This document shows, one piece after another, positions 1-9,989 of a stretch of 64,000 bases of DNA. The stretch is from contig NC_063171.1 of the NCBI RefSeq assembly GCF_023159225.1, positions 33,883,378 through 33,947,377 of the forward strand. The letters are read 5' to 3'. Every line of letters begins with the position of its first letter. The first letter of the stretch is position 1. Both the position numbers and the translations under genes were made by a program. The stretch comes from Perognathus longimembris pacificus. Lineage: Eukaryota > Chordata > Mammalia > Rodentia > Heteromyidae. Below the pieces are notes generated by a model that was given only the letters and a program-made list of their open reading frames with translations, was not told where the DNA came from and did not search any database.

Positions 1-779
1 GTAATAGAATCTGACTTATAGCCATTTCCACAGTCCCTTATCTGCCTCGCAGAGACTGACTTCTTTTCTAGTTGTCCCTTTCTGAGAAGCCAGCCATAGC
101 GCAGAATGAAGGAATTATTACAGTGCAGCCATAGAAACCAGTGAGCTCCTAAATTTTAAAGCAGGTCCACAATTATTCTCAGTAGTTAAGCACTCTTTCC
201 CCTAAAGAGTCATTGTACATTCAGCTTAAATATTAGCTCACTTTCGATAATGGCAGTGCTCTTAAAAAGATTTTATGTAAGTGCGCTCAGGAAGCTAGTT
301 ATTTAATGTTATCCTATGGTGAATTCTTTATTAAAATAAATACTTGTTACCAAATTTACCTTTTCTTATATGGGGTTTTGTTTAATGAGCTATATCCACA
401 CTGGTTTCCAATGAGGTGACGTTATTTCATAGGCCAGCAGAAATTTCTGGAATGAACCAATTCCTTTAGAATAATTGTCAGTCTCTCTTCTTATTACTCT
501 GGGATTTCAGGAGTATAGATTGGGGCTGACCAGGGATGGACAGGTCCAATAATTGGCCTGTAGTCCAGATAGTCCAGCCCTGTCCATGCCATTGCTGCAC
601 GAGGCTGGTAAGTAAGGCTGTTTTAAGCATCCAACAAAGTTTGGCGTCAGTGTAGTGCAGTCAGAGAGCCAGCGGAAGGCCACCAGTAAAGAGGACAAGT
701 GACAGAGCATGGTGGGACCGGCCAGGTGGGAATTTCCCCAGCTCTGACTATCAATACCCTGACAATTCCCACTGATTCT
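1..779. other. Non-coding sequence, nothing recognised
   Basis: Mixed-composition, moderately AT-rich sequence. I recognise no repeat family, splice-flanked exon or RNA gene here. Short open frames on either strand lack any recognisable domain. Unique intergenic or intronic DNA is the simplest reading. Confidence 0.5.
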
Positions 780-780
780 T

Positions 781-1110
781 CTCTCCTTGTTTCAACATTT
801 TTCTTATTTCTCTCTTTCTCTCTCTTCCTTCTTCCTTCCCTCCCCTCTCCTTCCCTCCCTCACTCTTTCCTCTTCCCTCCCTCCCTCCCTCCCTTTCTTC
901 CTTTCTCCTTTCCTTCCTCCTTCTTTTCCTCCCTCCCTCCTTCTCCCTCCCCCTCTCTCTTTCGTTCTTTCTTTCGTCCTTCCTTCCTTCCTTCCTTCCT
1001 TCCTTTCGTCCTTCCTTCCTTCCTTCCTTCCTTCCTTCCTTCCTTCCTTCCTTTCTTTCTTTCTTTCTTTCTTTCTCTCTTCCTTTGTTCATTTGTTTCT
1101 TTCTTGACAT
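781..1110. repeat. Long pyrimidine tract (TTCC/CCCT/CTTT)n
   Basis: About 330 bases of almost pure C and T on the plus strand, moving from CCCT-type units through a regular TTCC tetranucleotide array (about 975-1050) to TTTC units and a mixed end. Both strands are open in several frames only because the tract lacks stop codons: the minus-strand frames read as Glu/Arg/Lys/Gly runs and the plus-strand frames as Ser/Phe/Leu/Pro runs. These are not genes. Such polypurine/polypyrimidine mirror tracts can form triplex DNA and are usually length-polymorphic. Confidence 0.95.
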
Positions 1111-1174
1111 CAAAGGTATTCCTACTTCTTGATCCACATTCCCATTCCATTTTGATTTACGTCCTTGCATTTTT

Positions 1175-1311
1175 GCCTTTTTATTTATGTCTCTCAGAAA
1201 GCTGGAATGGTAGGCAAACACCATCAGGCTGTTCATTGCCTTTAACTGTATGACTTTCCATCTCCACCTCCCAAGTATCTGGAATTATAACTATAAGCCA
1301 CATGGCTAGCA
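1175..1311 (-). mobile_element. Old 7SL-derived (B1-like) SINE fragment
   Basis: The reverse complement of 1255-1311 reads like the start of a B1/Alu-type element: a degenerate 'gtggcttatagttataattcc' type head followed by 'agatacttgggaggtgg'. The left part (1175-1255) is more diverged and its boundary is a guess. It lies directly beside the pyrimidine tract. Confidence 0.5.
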
Positions 1312-1638
1312 TCAAACTAGTATTTCTGAAAAAAAGTCATGGATTTCTATAGGATAAAGTGATGGACTAGTAAATATTTCACAAACTACTTTGAAGAAAG
1401 TTGGAGGTGGGAATTTTGTGGTCAATTTCTATAGTGTGAAATTTCCCACCATAAAGAATATCAAGCTAGAAGTGTGAAATCATAGAATAGGAAAACCATC
1501 TTTTACAAGTCAGTTAGGTAAGTCCCCTTCTCTCACATCTGCTTTTCTGCCTTTGGAGTATCAAACACTCCAGTATCTCAGTCAAGTTTTAATAGTTTAA
1601 TTTTTACCTCTGCTTTAACATCCTCATTGGCTCTTTTG

Positions 1639-1706
1639 TATCTATCTACGTATCTATGTATCTATCAGCTATCTATCTATCAGCTATCTATCTATCTATC
1701 TATCTT
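1639..1706. repeat. (TATC)n microsatellite
   Basis: Interrupted tetranucleotide array of TATC units with CAGC and ACG interruptions. It abuts the A-rich end of the antisense SINE at 1712-1930, so it may have grown from that SINE's tail. Confidence 0.9.
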
Positions 1707-1711
1707 TTTCA

Positions 1712-1930
1712 TATTCTGAGGCTTAAACTCAGGTCCTGGGCACTGTTCCTGAGCTTTGTTTGCTCAAGGCTAGCACTCTACCACTTGAGCCACAGTGCCA
1801 CTTCAGGCTTAAGTAGTTAATTGGAGTTGAGTCTCATGGTCTTTCTGCCCAGGCTGGTTTCAAATTGTGGTCCTCAGTTCTCAACCTCCTGAGTAGCTAG
1901 GATTACAGGTGGGAGCCACTGGTGCCCATC
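1712..1930 (-). mobile_element. 7SL-Geo chimeric SINE
   Basis: On the minus strand this shows a 7SL/B1-like head ('gtaatcctagctactcagga' type, ending in the equivalent of 'ccagcctgggcagaaag'), a linker derived from 'ctccaattaac', and then a Geo-type tail with the 'tggctcaagtggtagagtg' and 'gctagccttgag' blocks. The same layout recurs at least eight times in this window. It is a non-autonomous retroposon presumably moved by L1. Confidence 0.88.
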
Positions 1931-1962
1931 TAAATCTTGCATTTTTCTTTTTCTTTATTTCC

Positions 1963-2052
1963 TTTTTTTTTTTTAAACAGAGGAATGAACCCAGGACTGC
2001 AGGACAGTGCACCTGCTAGACAAGTGCCTTGTCACTAGGCTGTACCCAAACC
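1963..2052 (-). mobile_element. ID-like SINE monomer
   Basis: Reverse complement shows a tRNA-Ala-derived unit: an A-box-like 'cctagtgacaaggcacttg', a B-box-like 'tgggttcattcc', and then an A-rich tail seen as the poly-T at 1963-1974. There is no Geo tail, so it is either an ID monomer or a truncated IDL. It lies directly downstream of the SINE at 1712-1930. Confidence 0.75.
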
Positions 2053-3374
2053 ATGTATATACATATTCATACCTATATATATATTTCTCTCTTCCCATCT
2101 GTCCTGTTTGTCTCTCTTCCTGTTCTTGCATCTCTTTTTCTCTCTGTCTCAATTTTTCAACCCTCCTTCTCATTCCAAGTGATCGACAGATATTCTCCAA
2201 TATTATACCAGGGTTAGTGGTTAGTTTCTTTTACCAGATTTTGTTTTGGCAACCTTCCTTTCACTAAGAGCTCCTTTCTTCTCTTCTTCTTTTCTTTTTA
2301 TAATGCAGAGATTGTTTCCTAGTGATAGATTTTTCTAAAACCCCAAGTGATATATGGCACTTGTCTACTCCCTTCTGCAATCTGTGAATCTCTTTTCTTC
2401 CACATTTTGATCTTCTAAACATATGTTATCATGTGCAACTGAGTAACCATCCAGTAATAGTTGTTCACAATATTGGGTATGGTAGAAACTCTCACCCAAT
2501 ATGAATAAGTGTTAAAATAGTATAGAAGAAAGACTTCAAGTCATCCTCAGAATGTTTTGTGTGAGCTGTACAGTGTTTTATAAAGTCTTCAAGTGAGCTC
2601 CCACATGCTAATTTTACACAAAAGTTAAGTATGGTAACTGCATAGGAAGGAACAGATATACTCGGTAAGGTGCTGATGATATGCTGAAAATCCCCTGCAC
2701 TCACTGTTACCTATCTGAAACCTCATTTCATCTCAGCATCTGAATGGGCTCTCCTTTCCCTTGGGGGGTTTATGACATTCTTGTTGAATACTCACACAGT
2801 AGTATCAAACCAGTTCTACAACATTCCTGGCTCAAAAGTACCCCAGCAACCTAGGCACATGTATACTGCTTTCTCACTGGAAATCAGCTTTCAATTTCTT
2901 TACCACTATCCATATCTACTCTGGCTGATCTTTTTTTTTTTTTTTTAAATCTCAAATCCAGGCATTGGTAAGAATTGGGAAGGTATTGGTTCCTATCAGT
3001 CTATAGTGAGAACTGTTACTATTTGGTTCTTGAAGTGTTACTATTTGAGACATTTTGCCACCACTGGCTCAAATGCCTAATGACAAAGGTTTGCAGAACT
3101 GTAGCCAATGGTATCATTCTCAACTCTGCTCTACACCCGAGAACACACTATTTTCCCTTGCAGATGGCTCCCACACAACCACATGCCTGCTCTACCTCAG
3201 TGAGGGGTGCATCCAGCTTCCAAGTCTCCTGCTTCTCTCTGAACCCCATCCCATCACAGGTAGCCTGCTACACTGTAGTTACAAGAAGATGAAGAAAGGT
3301 TAATTAGCTACTTTGTGAGGAAAACAGTAAATATGACTCCATTGATACTCTTCATTACATTGAAATATGGAAAT
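2053..3374. other. Non-coding sequence with CT-rich and poly-T patches
   Basis: Contains a CT-rich patch at about 2085-2180 and a poly-T run at 2931-2946. The rest is not recognised. The open frames at 2975-3292 (+) and 2492-2704 (-) show no domain, signal peptide or codon pattern that would mark a gene. Confidence 0.5.
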
Positions 3375-3629
3375 GCTGACCGGTACCAGTGGCTTAACCC
3401 TGTAACCCTAGCTACTCAGGAGGCTGAAATCTGAGGATCATAGTTCAAAACCAGCTCAGACAAGAAAGTACGTGAGATTCTTATCTCCAACAAACTGCTC
3501 AGAAAAAGCTAGAAGTGGCACTTGGCTTGAGTGGTAGAGCACTAGCCTTGAATACAAAGAGGCTCAAGGACTGTGCCCAGGCCCAGAGGTTCAAGCCCTA
3601 GGACCCACAAAACAAAAACAAAAAAAACC
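3375..3629 (+). mobile_element. 7SL-Geo chimeric SINE
   Basis: A full-length copy with a B1-like head ('ctagctactcaggaggctga'), the 'ttatctccaa' linker, a Geo tail ('gagtggtagagcactagcct') and a final A-rich CA tail. Imperfect flanking repeats around 3362-3374 ('atggaaatgct') and 3636-3648 ('atggtaatgct') are plausible target-site duplications. Confidence 0.9.
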
Positions 3630-4739
3630 AAACTCAATGGTAATGCTTTAAAATGGAAGTTAATTTTTGAATGCAAAACATAATTCATTTTAAGCAATGC
3701 CCATTTACTTGTTTTATAAACTGTGTCTCTCACATTCCTTTCTTTATCCCTCACTATTTCTATAAAACTTGAAATTTCTGACACCTGTTTATTATTCACA
3801 AGAAAATCTCACTGCTGTTAATATAATTTACCATTTCATCTTTCACAAAATAGAGAAATATGCTACTGCAAGTCTCAAGTTGTTTACCTCATACTTTGAA
3901 GCTTATCTTCCTCATTCTCTTATTCTTTCTTTATCTTTTCTTACCTCCTGCTTATTCTTCTCATTGTCCTCCTTATTTTACCTCTTCTACTTGACTTTTG
4001 GTGATTTTTCCCTTTATATTGATGTTAAAAAAGTAACATCACTACAACATATTTTTCTAACTATTATTCAGCTTATAGGACTGTTGAAAGCCAAGTGTTT
4101 TGTGAAGAAATTGCAAATAGGGGAGTGGTGCTTCACATTTGTCTGCCGGAAGCAGTACATAGTAGACTTGGCAAACAAATCATCATTTAATGCTTATTCT
4201 GCATAAAACCATATGCATTATCATTAATGCATGTAAATAATTTCATAGATTCATGAAAATACAAAGCACTTAGGGCTACTATTTTGTCCATTAAAAATCA
4301 TTCTTTTAAAAAGATAAAAATCATTTTTAAAAATAAGACAAATAATATGGTTCTGATTACAATTTCTTCATTTGGAGATCATAGTGGGGTGAGTAATTGA
4401 ATAAAATGAAGTGTAGATGAACTGGCTGTAGCAGAAGTAATGTCCTTGGAAAAAGGTGATGGAGAATCTTATCAGCACTGTGCTCTATTTAATATTCTTG
4501 CTCAATGGACCACTCAGGATCAGATATATAGTGGCAAAGAAGAGAGAATTCAGAATGACAAGAATGATTTGTGAATTGAAGCAGCCAACTAAAGGAATGA
4601 TGAACACGCTCAATCCAGTAACATTGAATGGAATATTCTGCTTTATAGAATGCAACTCAACAAAGAGCTTAATGAGGTAAGAAGTCAATTTCAAACATTT
4701 GGAGACCATTATGCCCAATAATTATACTCACTCATATTT
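3630..4739. other. AT-rich non-coding sequence
   Basis: No repeat family recognised. The open frame at 3769-4206 (+, 145 codons) has a Leu/Phe/Ser-rich composition typical of translated AT/CT-rich DNA and no recognisable domain, so I do not call it a gene. A near-palindrome rich in ATGCAT/TAAT homeodomain-type sites lies at about 4209-4231. Confidence 0.5.
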
Positions 4740-4925
4740 TTAATATTAGGTTATGCCTTTCAAATACATTATTTCTCTTTAAACAAACATTTTAGGCAGG
4801 AGGAAATTCTACCTTATTTTTATAGATACAAAAACTAAGACCTGAAGACGTGCCTCCCCTAAGGGAAGGCAAGTGATGAAGGCTAGAAAAAAAAAAAAAC
4901 TAGGCCTACTGACTCCACACATTTC
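4740..4925 (-). mobile_element. MIR SINE fragment
   Basis: The order of blocks fits an antisense MIR: a diverged 'tacattatttctc', then 'tttttatagatacaaaaac' matching the 'tttacagatgaggaaactga' core, then 'cctactgactcca' near the end. Divergence is high, as expected for a mammalian-wide repeat. A 13-base A run at about 4888-4900 interrupts it. Confidence 0.72.
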
Positions 4926-5970
4926 TATGGGGCCTCCCTGATTCTATTGATAAATAATGAAGACTAATTGGCTGCTGAAACCCAGAGTGCTAAGAGAATG
5001 GGATGGGTAAAGCACAGAGCAATTATATAATATAATAGAGAAAATATGTTAACCCTCTGACATTGTTTTCCATTGAATCCTATTGAAACTTAAGACAGCC
5101 CAGAGCTTGGGTCATTTGAAGCTGAAATTGAAAAGATGCTGGGAGGCCCAGACCGCCTCTGAGGATAATGGAAGATAGACTGGGTGATCTGTTAAATGTG
5201 ACTGGCTCAAGTCTGGAGGATTCAAATGGCTCTTGTTGTATTCATTAGAAACAGGTTTGCTTAACAGTCTCTAGAGTTCTCTGAAAATGGAGCTGACATT
5301 TGCAAATGATAGGCTTAGAAACTTTCTTCCCTCCACAATCCTTTTTTTCTATTGTTCCTTTTCCTTCGAGCTTTCCTTCTGGATGTTGGTAAATCTCCAG
5401 GAAATGCACTTGTGTTTTGTGTTGTCACATCTCATCAGCGCTGGGCTGGGGGGCCTGGGGTGGGCGGGAGGGAACTGAGGGAAGCAGGAGAAGCAGGAAA
5501 GAGAACGCCCTGGGCTGAAATGGCAGCAGCATGTAAATGAATGCCAACTCTGTGAACATTTCCCAAGCAGTCACATTTTATTACAACCAAATTATGGGAC
5601 ACGATTCCTAGAAAACAGCAGAGAAGGAACAGAAAAAAAAGGAAGGTGACCATGCATAATTTAATCTCGATTCTTACTGGCTTACATATTCAGAAGGCAA
5701 AGGTATCTACCATTCAGTTCTTTATATCCATCAGTAAATGCATACATGTTTACTATTTATATGCACTACTCAAGAGGAAAATAGAGGTGCGTATATATCC
5801 ATTATTAATTCTTATGTGTCCATCCAAATCTTGGTATTTGTACCATCTTGGTTCCATGATAAATCTTCACATCCTAGTTAGCCAAGTATTCCAAAATACC
5901 TTAGTCTAGAAAGGCAAGCCCAGATTTTTAGCGCATATGAATGTGAACAAAATCAGATATCTGTCAATAA
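4926..5970. other. Unique sequence, possible conserved non-coding element
   Basis: About 5080-5640 is free of recognised repeats and richer in mixed-composition sequence than its surroundings. It contains an octamer-like palindrome 'catttgcaaatg' (about 5297-5308) and a G-rich stretch at 5440-5475. The open frames here are short and show no domain. Regulatory function is only a suggestion. Confidence 0.3.
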
Positions 5971-6028
5971 CCTGATAGCTACGTAAAAGAACACAATGAC
6001 CTGGTAGCTACTTAAAAGAACACATTTC
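5971..6028. repeat. 29-bp imperfect tandem duplication
   Basis: The units at 5971-5999 and 6000-6028 share 'cctg.tagctac.taaaaga' and the following 'acaca', differing at only a few positions. It is head-to-tail with no spacer. Probably a local slippage duplication. Confidence 0.85.
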
Positions 6029-7067
6029 TTGGAATGGTTCTTCCTGAAATTTTGATTTCCCACATCAGAGATGAGAAATTATGATGGACAAAAAGTTTGG
6101 AACCATGGAAGGAAGATGTAGGTCAGGTAATGCCAAATTGGCAAAGGCAAGTAATTACATAAATAGCCTTTTAAAATTATACCAAGTGATAACTCTACCA
6201 TTTAAAAGGATTAAATTTGGTGGTGATAGGGCTGAGATATAAGTCATACATCTATCAGATGAGGAATATTTCAATACACAAAGAAATATAGTCTTTGAAA
6301 GAAGTTACTTACAGGCTCAATCAGTAGATACTTAGTGTAGCTATTGAGTACCCCCCCCCCCCAAAAAAAAAGCCTAATGTACACTAATAAACATTATTTC
6401 AAAATATGGAAAAGCAAAGTGGGTAAGATGTAGCCCCTGCTGTCATTTACTTAAAGTCTGAGTTCTAAAATGGTAGCCAAACATGTCAGTGGTATATACA
6501 GTACCATTTTGCTGGATTTGGTGTTTGTACGAACAACTATAGAATTACAGAAGGAACAAACAAGTTCAGCCAGGTGCCAAAGCTACAAGGCTTTACTTGG
6601 AGCAAAGCAAGGAAAGTTCATATTATATTTATTCTTTCCATATTTTTTCTTTATATGATATGTCCAGTCAACCGAGATCTTCCAGCCTCAATCCTACTCC
6701 TAGGATTTACTCTTAACTCAGCCTTTTTTAATTCTTAAACTATTTAGTCTTAAGCTATTTAGACTAAAACTATTTAATCTCCAAATATTGCATTCAAAGC
6801 AAAAATGAAAATAAAACCATACTTATGCTTTCAGATTAAATGGAATAACAGGACTAAACTTTGCTTCCCACATGCTATAATTAAAACAGTTACACAGTGT
6901 AGGTATTACCTCATGATTCATGATGTATTGAGTAGAAAACACAGAAGAATATTGCCTTGATATTGCAAAAAGAATTATTCCTAGAGTGCTGCATAACACA
7001 TCTTAAAAGCAAGATCCCAGAGTAACTAGAGTAATTCTCAAAACAAAGCTTAAGAATATTCATAGAT
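6029..7067. other. Non-coding sequence with a homopolymer junction
   Basis: No repeat family recognised in most of the interval. A (C)12(A)9 homopolymer junction lies at 6351-6371, a place where sequencing length errors are likely. Open frames are short and featureless. Confidence 0.5.
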
Positions 7068-7240
7068 GGGCTTGGAATGTGGCTTAGTGGTAGAGTGCTT
7101 GCCTAGCATTCAGGAAGCCATGGGTTTGATTCCTCAGTACCACATGCACAGAAAAAGCCGAGGTGGATCTGTGGCTCAATTGGTAGAAGCTCAGAGACAG
7201 GCCCTGAGTTCAAACCCCAGAACAAGAAAAAAAAAAAGAT
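7068..7240 (+). mobile_element. IDL-Geo SINE, Geo part shortened
   Basis: The IDL half is clear: 'gtggcttagtggtagagtgc' (A-box region) and 'gggtttgattcctcag' (B-box region). The Geo half ('tgtggctcaattggtagaag', then 'ccctgagttcaaacccc') has lost about 20 bases in its middle. It ends in a 12-base A run. It sits directly upstream of an L1 3' UTR piece, so it may have used that L1 sequence as its insertion site. Confidence 0.88.
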
Positions 7241-7244
7241 AAAA

Positions 7245-7415
7245 AGCTTTCGGGGGCGAGGCTGGGAAGTGGGGAGGGGAGAAGGTGAGAGAAAAATGAG
7301 GGGGGAAGGAGGTAACAAGCTTGATAAGAAATATACTTACTGCCTGATGTATGAAACTGTAACCCCTCTGTACATCACTGTGACAACAAATAAATAAGTT
7401 AAATAAATAAAAATA
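7245..7415 (+). mobile_element. L1 3' UTR fragment, type I
   Basis: A G-rich polypurine stretch is followed by 'gcctgatgtatgaaactgta' and 'acccctctgtacatcactgt', then 'gacaacaaataaataag'. The same end is found at 9552-9782, 42985-43320 and 57832-58378. This identifies the 3' end of a rodent-lineage L1, here 5'-truncated to the UTR only. Confidence 0.85.
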
Positions 7416-7489
7416 TTCAGAGAAATACAAATGTAACTGGCACCAAAAAATAAGATTAAATTCATGGCATATGGCCTCCAATAAAAGAT

Positions 7490-7765
7490 TATTTGAATCC
7501 TCAGTCTGTGTCCCTCCTAAATGCATGTTGACATTTTAACCCACAAGGGGGCCTTTGGGAGGAAAAACTGTCAAGGCCAGAGTCCTCATGAATGAGACTA
7601 GTGATCTTATAAAAGAGGTCTCAAGCTCACCACTTCCCCAGCAGAAGGCCAGGGTGTGTAGGTGCCATTCATGAGTGTGTGGGTCCCTGGTATGCTCTGA
7701 ACTGCTGGTTTGATCATGGATTCTCCAACATTTGGGACTGTGTACAACAAAGTCCCATTTTTAAT
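7490..7765 (+). mobile_element. MaLR-like LTR fragment (MLT1/MST class)
   Basis: Recognisable in order: 'gtgtccctcctaaatgcatg', 'gggggcctttgggagg', 'gtcctcatgaatgagactag', 'gatcttataaaagagg', and a late block resembling 'cttgatcttggacttcc'. This is the usual order in ERVL-MaLR LTRs of the MLT1/MST type. No internal retroviral sequence is attached. The subfamily cannot be settled by eye. Confidence 0.6.
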
Positions 7766-8167
7766 ATGTCACACACTTGAATGTAACACTAGGTATATTG
7801 ATAAGGGATGAAAGACAGAAGAAAAAACCTATCATGATCAACACAGAGCTTATATAGGTGTTAGAGATGTAATAATTATACCTGCATTTTTAATATTTAA
7901 ACATTTTAAGTTGACCCTTGGAAAACATATAAAGAAATTCTATCTTCAAACTTTTAGAGCTATAATTAAAAGTTTGGTTATACATATGTATATCACACAC
8001 ACATGCACACACGCCACACACACATACATACACAGGTCTTAACAATAAATTAGACACCTTAGAAAAAAAGGATCTATGAATTTAACAACATACTCTCAAG
8101 TTAAACACCAGAACTAAAACCAAAAATGCAATAAAAGAACATTAGTGAACTATAGAAAAGCTATGAG
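7766..8167. other. Non-coding sequence with CA-rich patch
   Basis: A CA-rich interrupted microsatellite lies at about 7993-8035. The A-rich segment 8040-8160 might be a further 5' part of the HAL1/L1 ORF1 remnant that resumes after the SINE at 8168-8385, but the match is weak. Confidence 0.45.
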
Positions 8168-8385
8168 TGCTGAGTGCCCATGGTTCACTCCTTTAATCCT
8201 AGCTACTCAGGATGCTGAGATCTAAGGTTCGCCATTTGAAACCAGCCCCAAGCAGGAAATTTCGTGCCACTCTTATCTCCAATTTACCACCAGAAGCTGG
8301 AAATGGAGCTGAGGCTCAAGTGGTAGAGTGCTAGCTTCATGTGAGACACTCAGGGAGAGTGCCCAGGACTTGTGCGCATGTAGGA
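8168..8385 (+). mobile_element. 7SL-Geo chimeric SINE
   Basis: B1-like head ('tttaatcctagctactcagg'), 'cactcttatctccaatttac' linker, and Geo tail ('ggctcaagtggtagagtgct'). The end of the Geo tail grades into a TG/CA-rich tract at 8370-8430 instead of a normal A tail. Confidence 0.87.
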
Positions 8386-8439
8386 ACATGTGTGCATGTG
8401 TGTGCATGTGCAAACATACACACAAACAAAGAAAGTAAA

Positions 8440-9430
8440 CAAAAAGCTCTGAGAGGTTACTAATAACTAAATGGAGTTCCTGAAGGAGAAAGGAGTAGGG
8501 AAATATTTGAAGAAATAACAAAAATATTTGAAAATATAATAGAAAAAGATATACCAAACTTCATAAAACCTACAAACACACATAAAAGAATCCTGAGTTC
8601 CAGGAAAATAGACGTGAAGCAATTACCCAAATGAAAGATATGATCAATTTGCTCAAACTCCATTACTTAAAAAGTAAATGTAGTGTAGTTCTCATTGACT
8701 AATGTAAACAAGGAGACAAGGAACCCATATCTTTAAATGTTAAAAGAATAAAGGGATGTCAACTTGGAATTCTACATGCAGTAAAAATATCGTGAATGTG
8801 AAAGCAAAATAATGACCTTTTTAGACATACAACACAACAATACTTATCATTGACATGTCTACCATATAAGAGAAGTTAAAAGAAGCTGTTGGAGAAAAAG
8901 CAAAATGCTATCAAATCTCAATTGGAGTCATAATAAATAAAAGACACTCAAAATAGCTACAATGTGTATAAATACTTGTTTTATTTTTTAAATTGTCAAG
9001 TGGTCAGTTAGTATTGGGTCAGATCTCTAATCCTAGCTATGCAAAGAAGCTGAAATCTGAAGAATTCAGCTTGATACCAACCAACCAAAGCAGAGAAGTT
9101 CACTAGATCCTATCTTAAAAATAACTAACAAAAAACATAACTGAGGACATGACTCAAGTGGTACAGTACTGGCAGAACAAGCAACCTGAGAAAGCAGGAG
9201 GTCTTGAGTTCAAATCCCAGTATCAACAAAGAAACAAAATATCAAATGATAATGAGCACTTGAACAAAAGTTCCTACTAGTTGTGTATGGGATTTTTAAC
9301 ATAGGTATAAGTGAAATCTATAGCAATAACAGGAAAAAGAAAAGAAGAGAAAAATTGTACTACAGGACTATAAGGATTGTACATTATGTGTGAAACAGTA
9401 AAATATACTGTAATAAGTTATACTTGTATA
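8440..9430 (+). mobile_element. HAL1/L1M remnant: decayed ORF1 and 3' end, split by a SINE
   Basis: The blocks 'tggagttcctgaaggaga', 'aatatttgaagaaataa', 'ttggaattctacatgcagta', 'tttttagacatacaaca' and a late 'taataagttatacttgta' occur in the order of the HAL1/L1M ORF1 C-terminal half and the sequence after it. The reading frame is broken many times, so no ORF1 protein is encoded. A SINE (9005-9240) interrupts it. It is the first of two HAL1-like copies in the window; the other is at 51440-53510. Confidence 0.72.
9005..9240 (+). mobile_element. Diverged 7SL-Geo type SINE
   Basis: Recognisable 'tctctaatcctagctatgca' head, 'gatcctatcttaaaaataac' linker and a tail with 'ctcaagtggtacagtact' and 'gtcttgagttcaaatccc'. 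More diverged than other copies. It is inserted within the HAL1-like sequence, so it is younger than that element. Confidence 0.72.
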
Positions 9431-9551
9431 CAAAAGATTTTTCTTTATCCATATATTAATGGAAAATTCCAGAAATAGGTATCAATTGATAAGTGAAAAA
9501 TTGCATATCCTTCTAAACAGCAGGATAAAAATTCACATTTTGCTCTCTTAA

Positions 9552-9782
9552 GAACAAAAGCAATACTTACAAACTGTTTGGTGAAAATGAACTAAACAAC
9601 TGAACAACTCATGGGGGGGAGGGAGAAGGGAAAGGGGGAGGGGGAGGGGGGAATGAGGGACGAGGTAACCAACAGTACAAAAAATGTATCCAATGCCTAA
9701 TGTATGAAACTGTAACCTCTCTGTAATTCAGTTTGATAATAAAAATAAAATAAAATAAAATCAGCAGTCTCAAAAAAAAAAA
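9552..9782 (+). mobile_element. Young L1 3' end (type I) inserted in the Tigger
   Basis: Begins near 'gaaaatgaactaaacaactg', contains a very G-rich purine tract (9613-9665), then 'atccaatgcctaatgtatga', 'aactgtaacctctctgtaat', and ends in an AAAAT-rich tail and an A run at 9772-9782. The flanking Tigger sequence resumes at about 9783. Low divergence in the tail suggests a recent insertion. Confidence 0.88.
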
Positions 9783-9989
9783 GAATGGATATCTTTCTTT
9801 GCCCAGTGTATTTAAGCTGTATATGCTACCCTCCTGCTAGTCACAACATAGCCATCTTGGTTATTGAAAGTATACTATAGTACCTTAGAGCCTATGTTTA
9901 AGAAATTCTTATCTTTAAGGACTAGGACTGCAGGCAATTCAAATAGCACAAAGAGAAGTCACAAATTATTTGCTAAGACAAAAATGAAA

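Noticed and set aside
699..1253. Long open frames on both strands through the pyrimidine tract
   Set aside because: They exist only because homopurine/homopyrimidine repeats lack stop codons. Their translations are low-complexity Arg/Glu/Lys or Ser/Phe/Leu runs.
1639..1706. Regular short repeats as a CRISPR array
   Set aside because: These are tetranucleotide microsatellites without spacers, in a mammalian genome. The same applies to 13843-13892, 27141-27169 and 60465-60502.
3769..4206. 145-codon open frame
   Set aside because: Hydrophobic Leu/Phe/Ser content comes from CT/AT-rich DNA. No domain, signal or splice context seen.
5435..5475. Possible CpG island or promoter
   Set aside because: G-rich but with few CpGs and much too short; no linked gene found.
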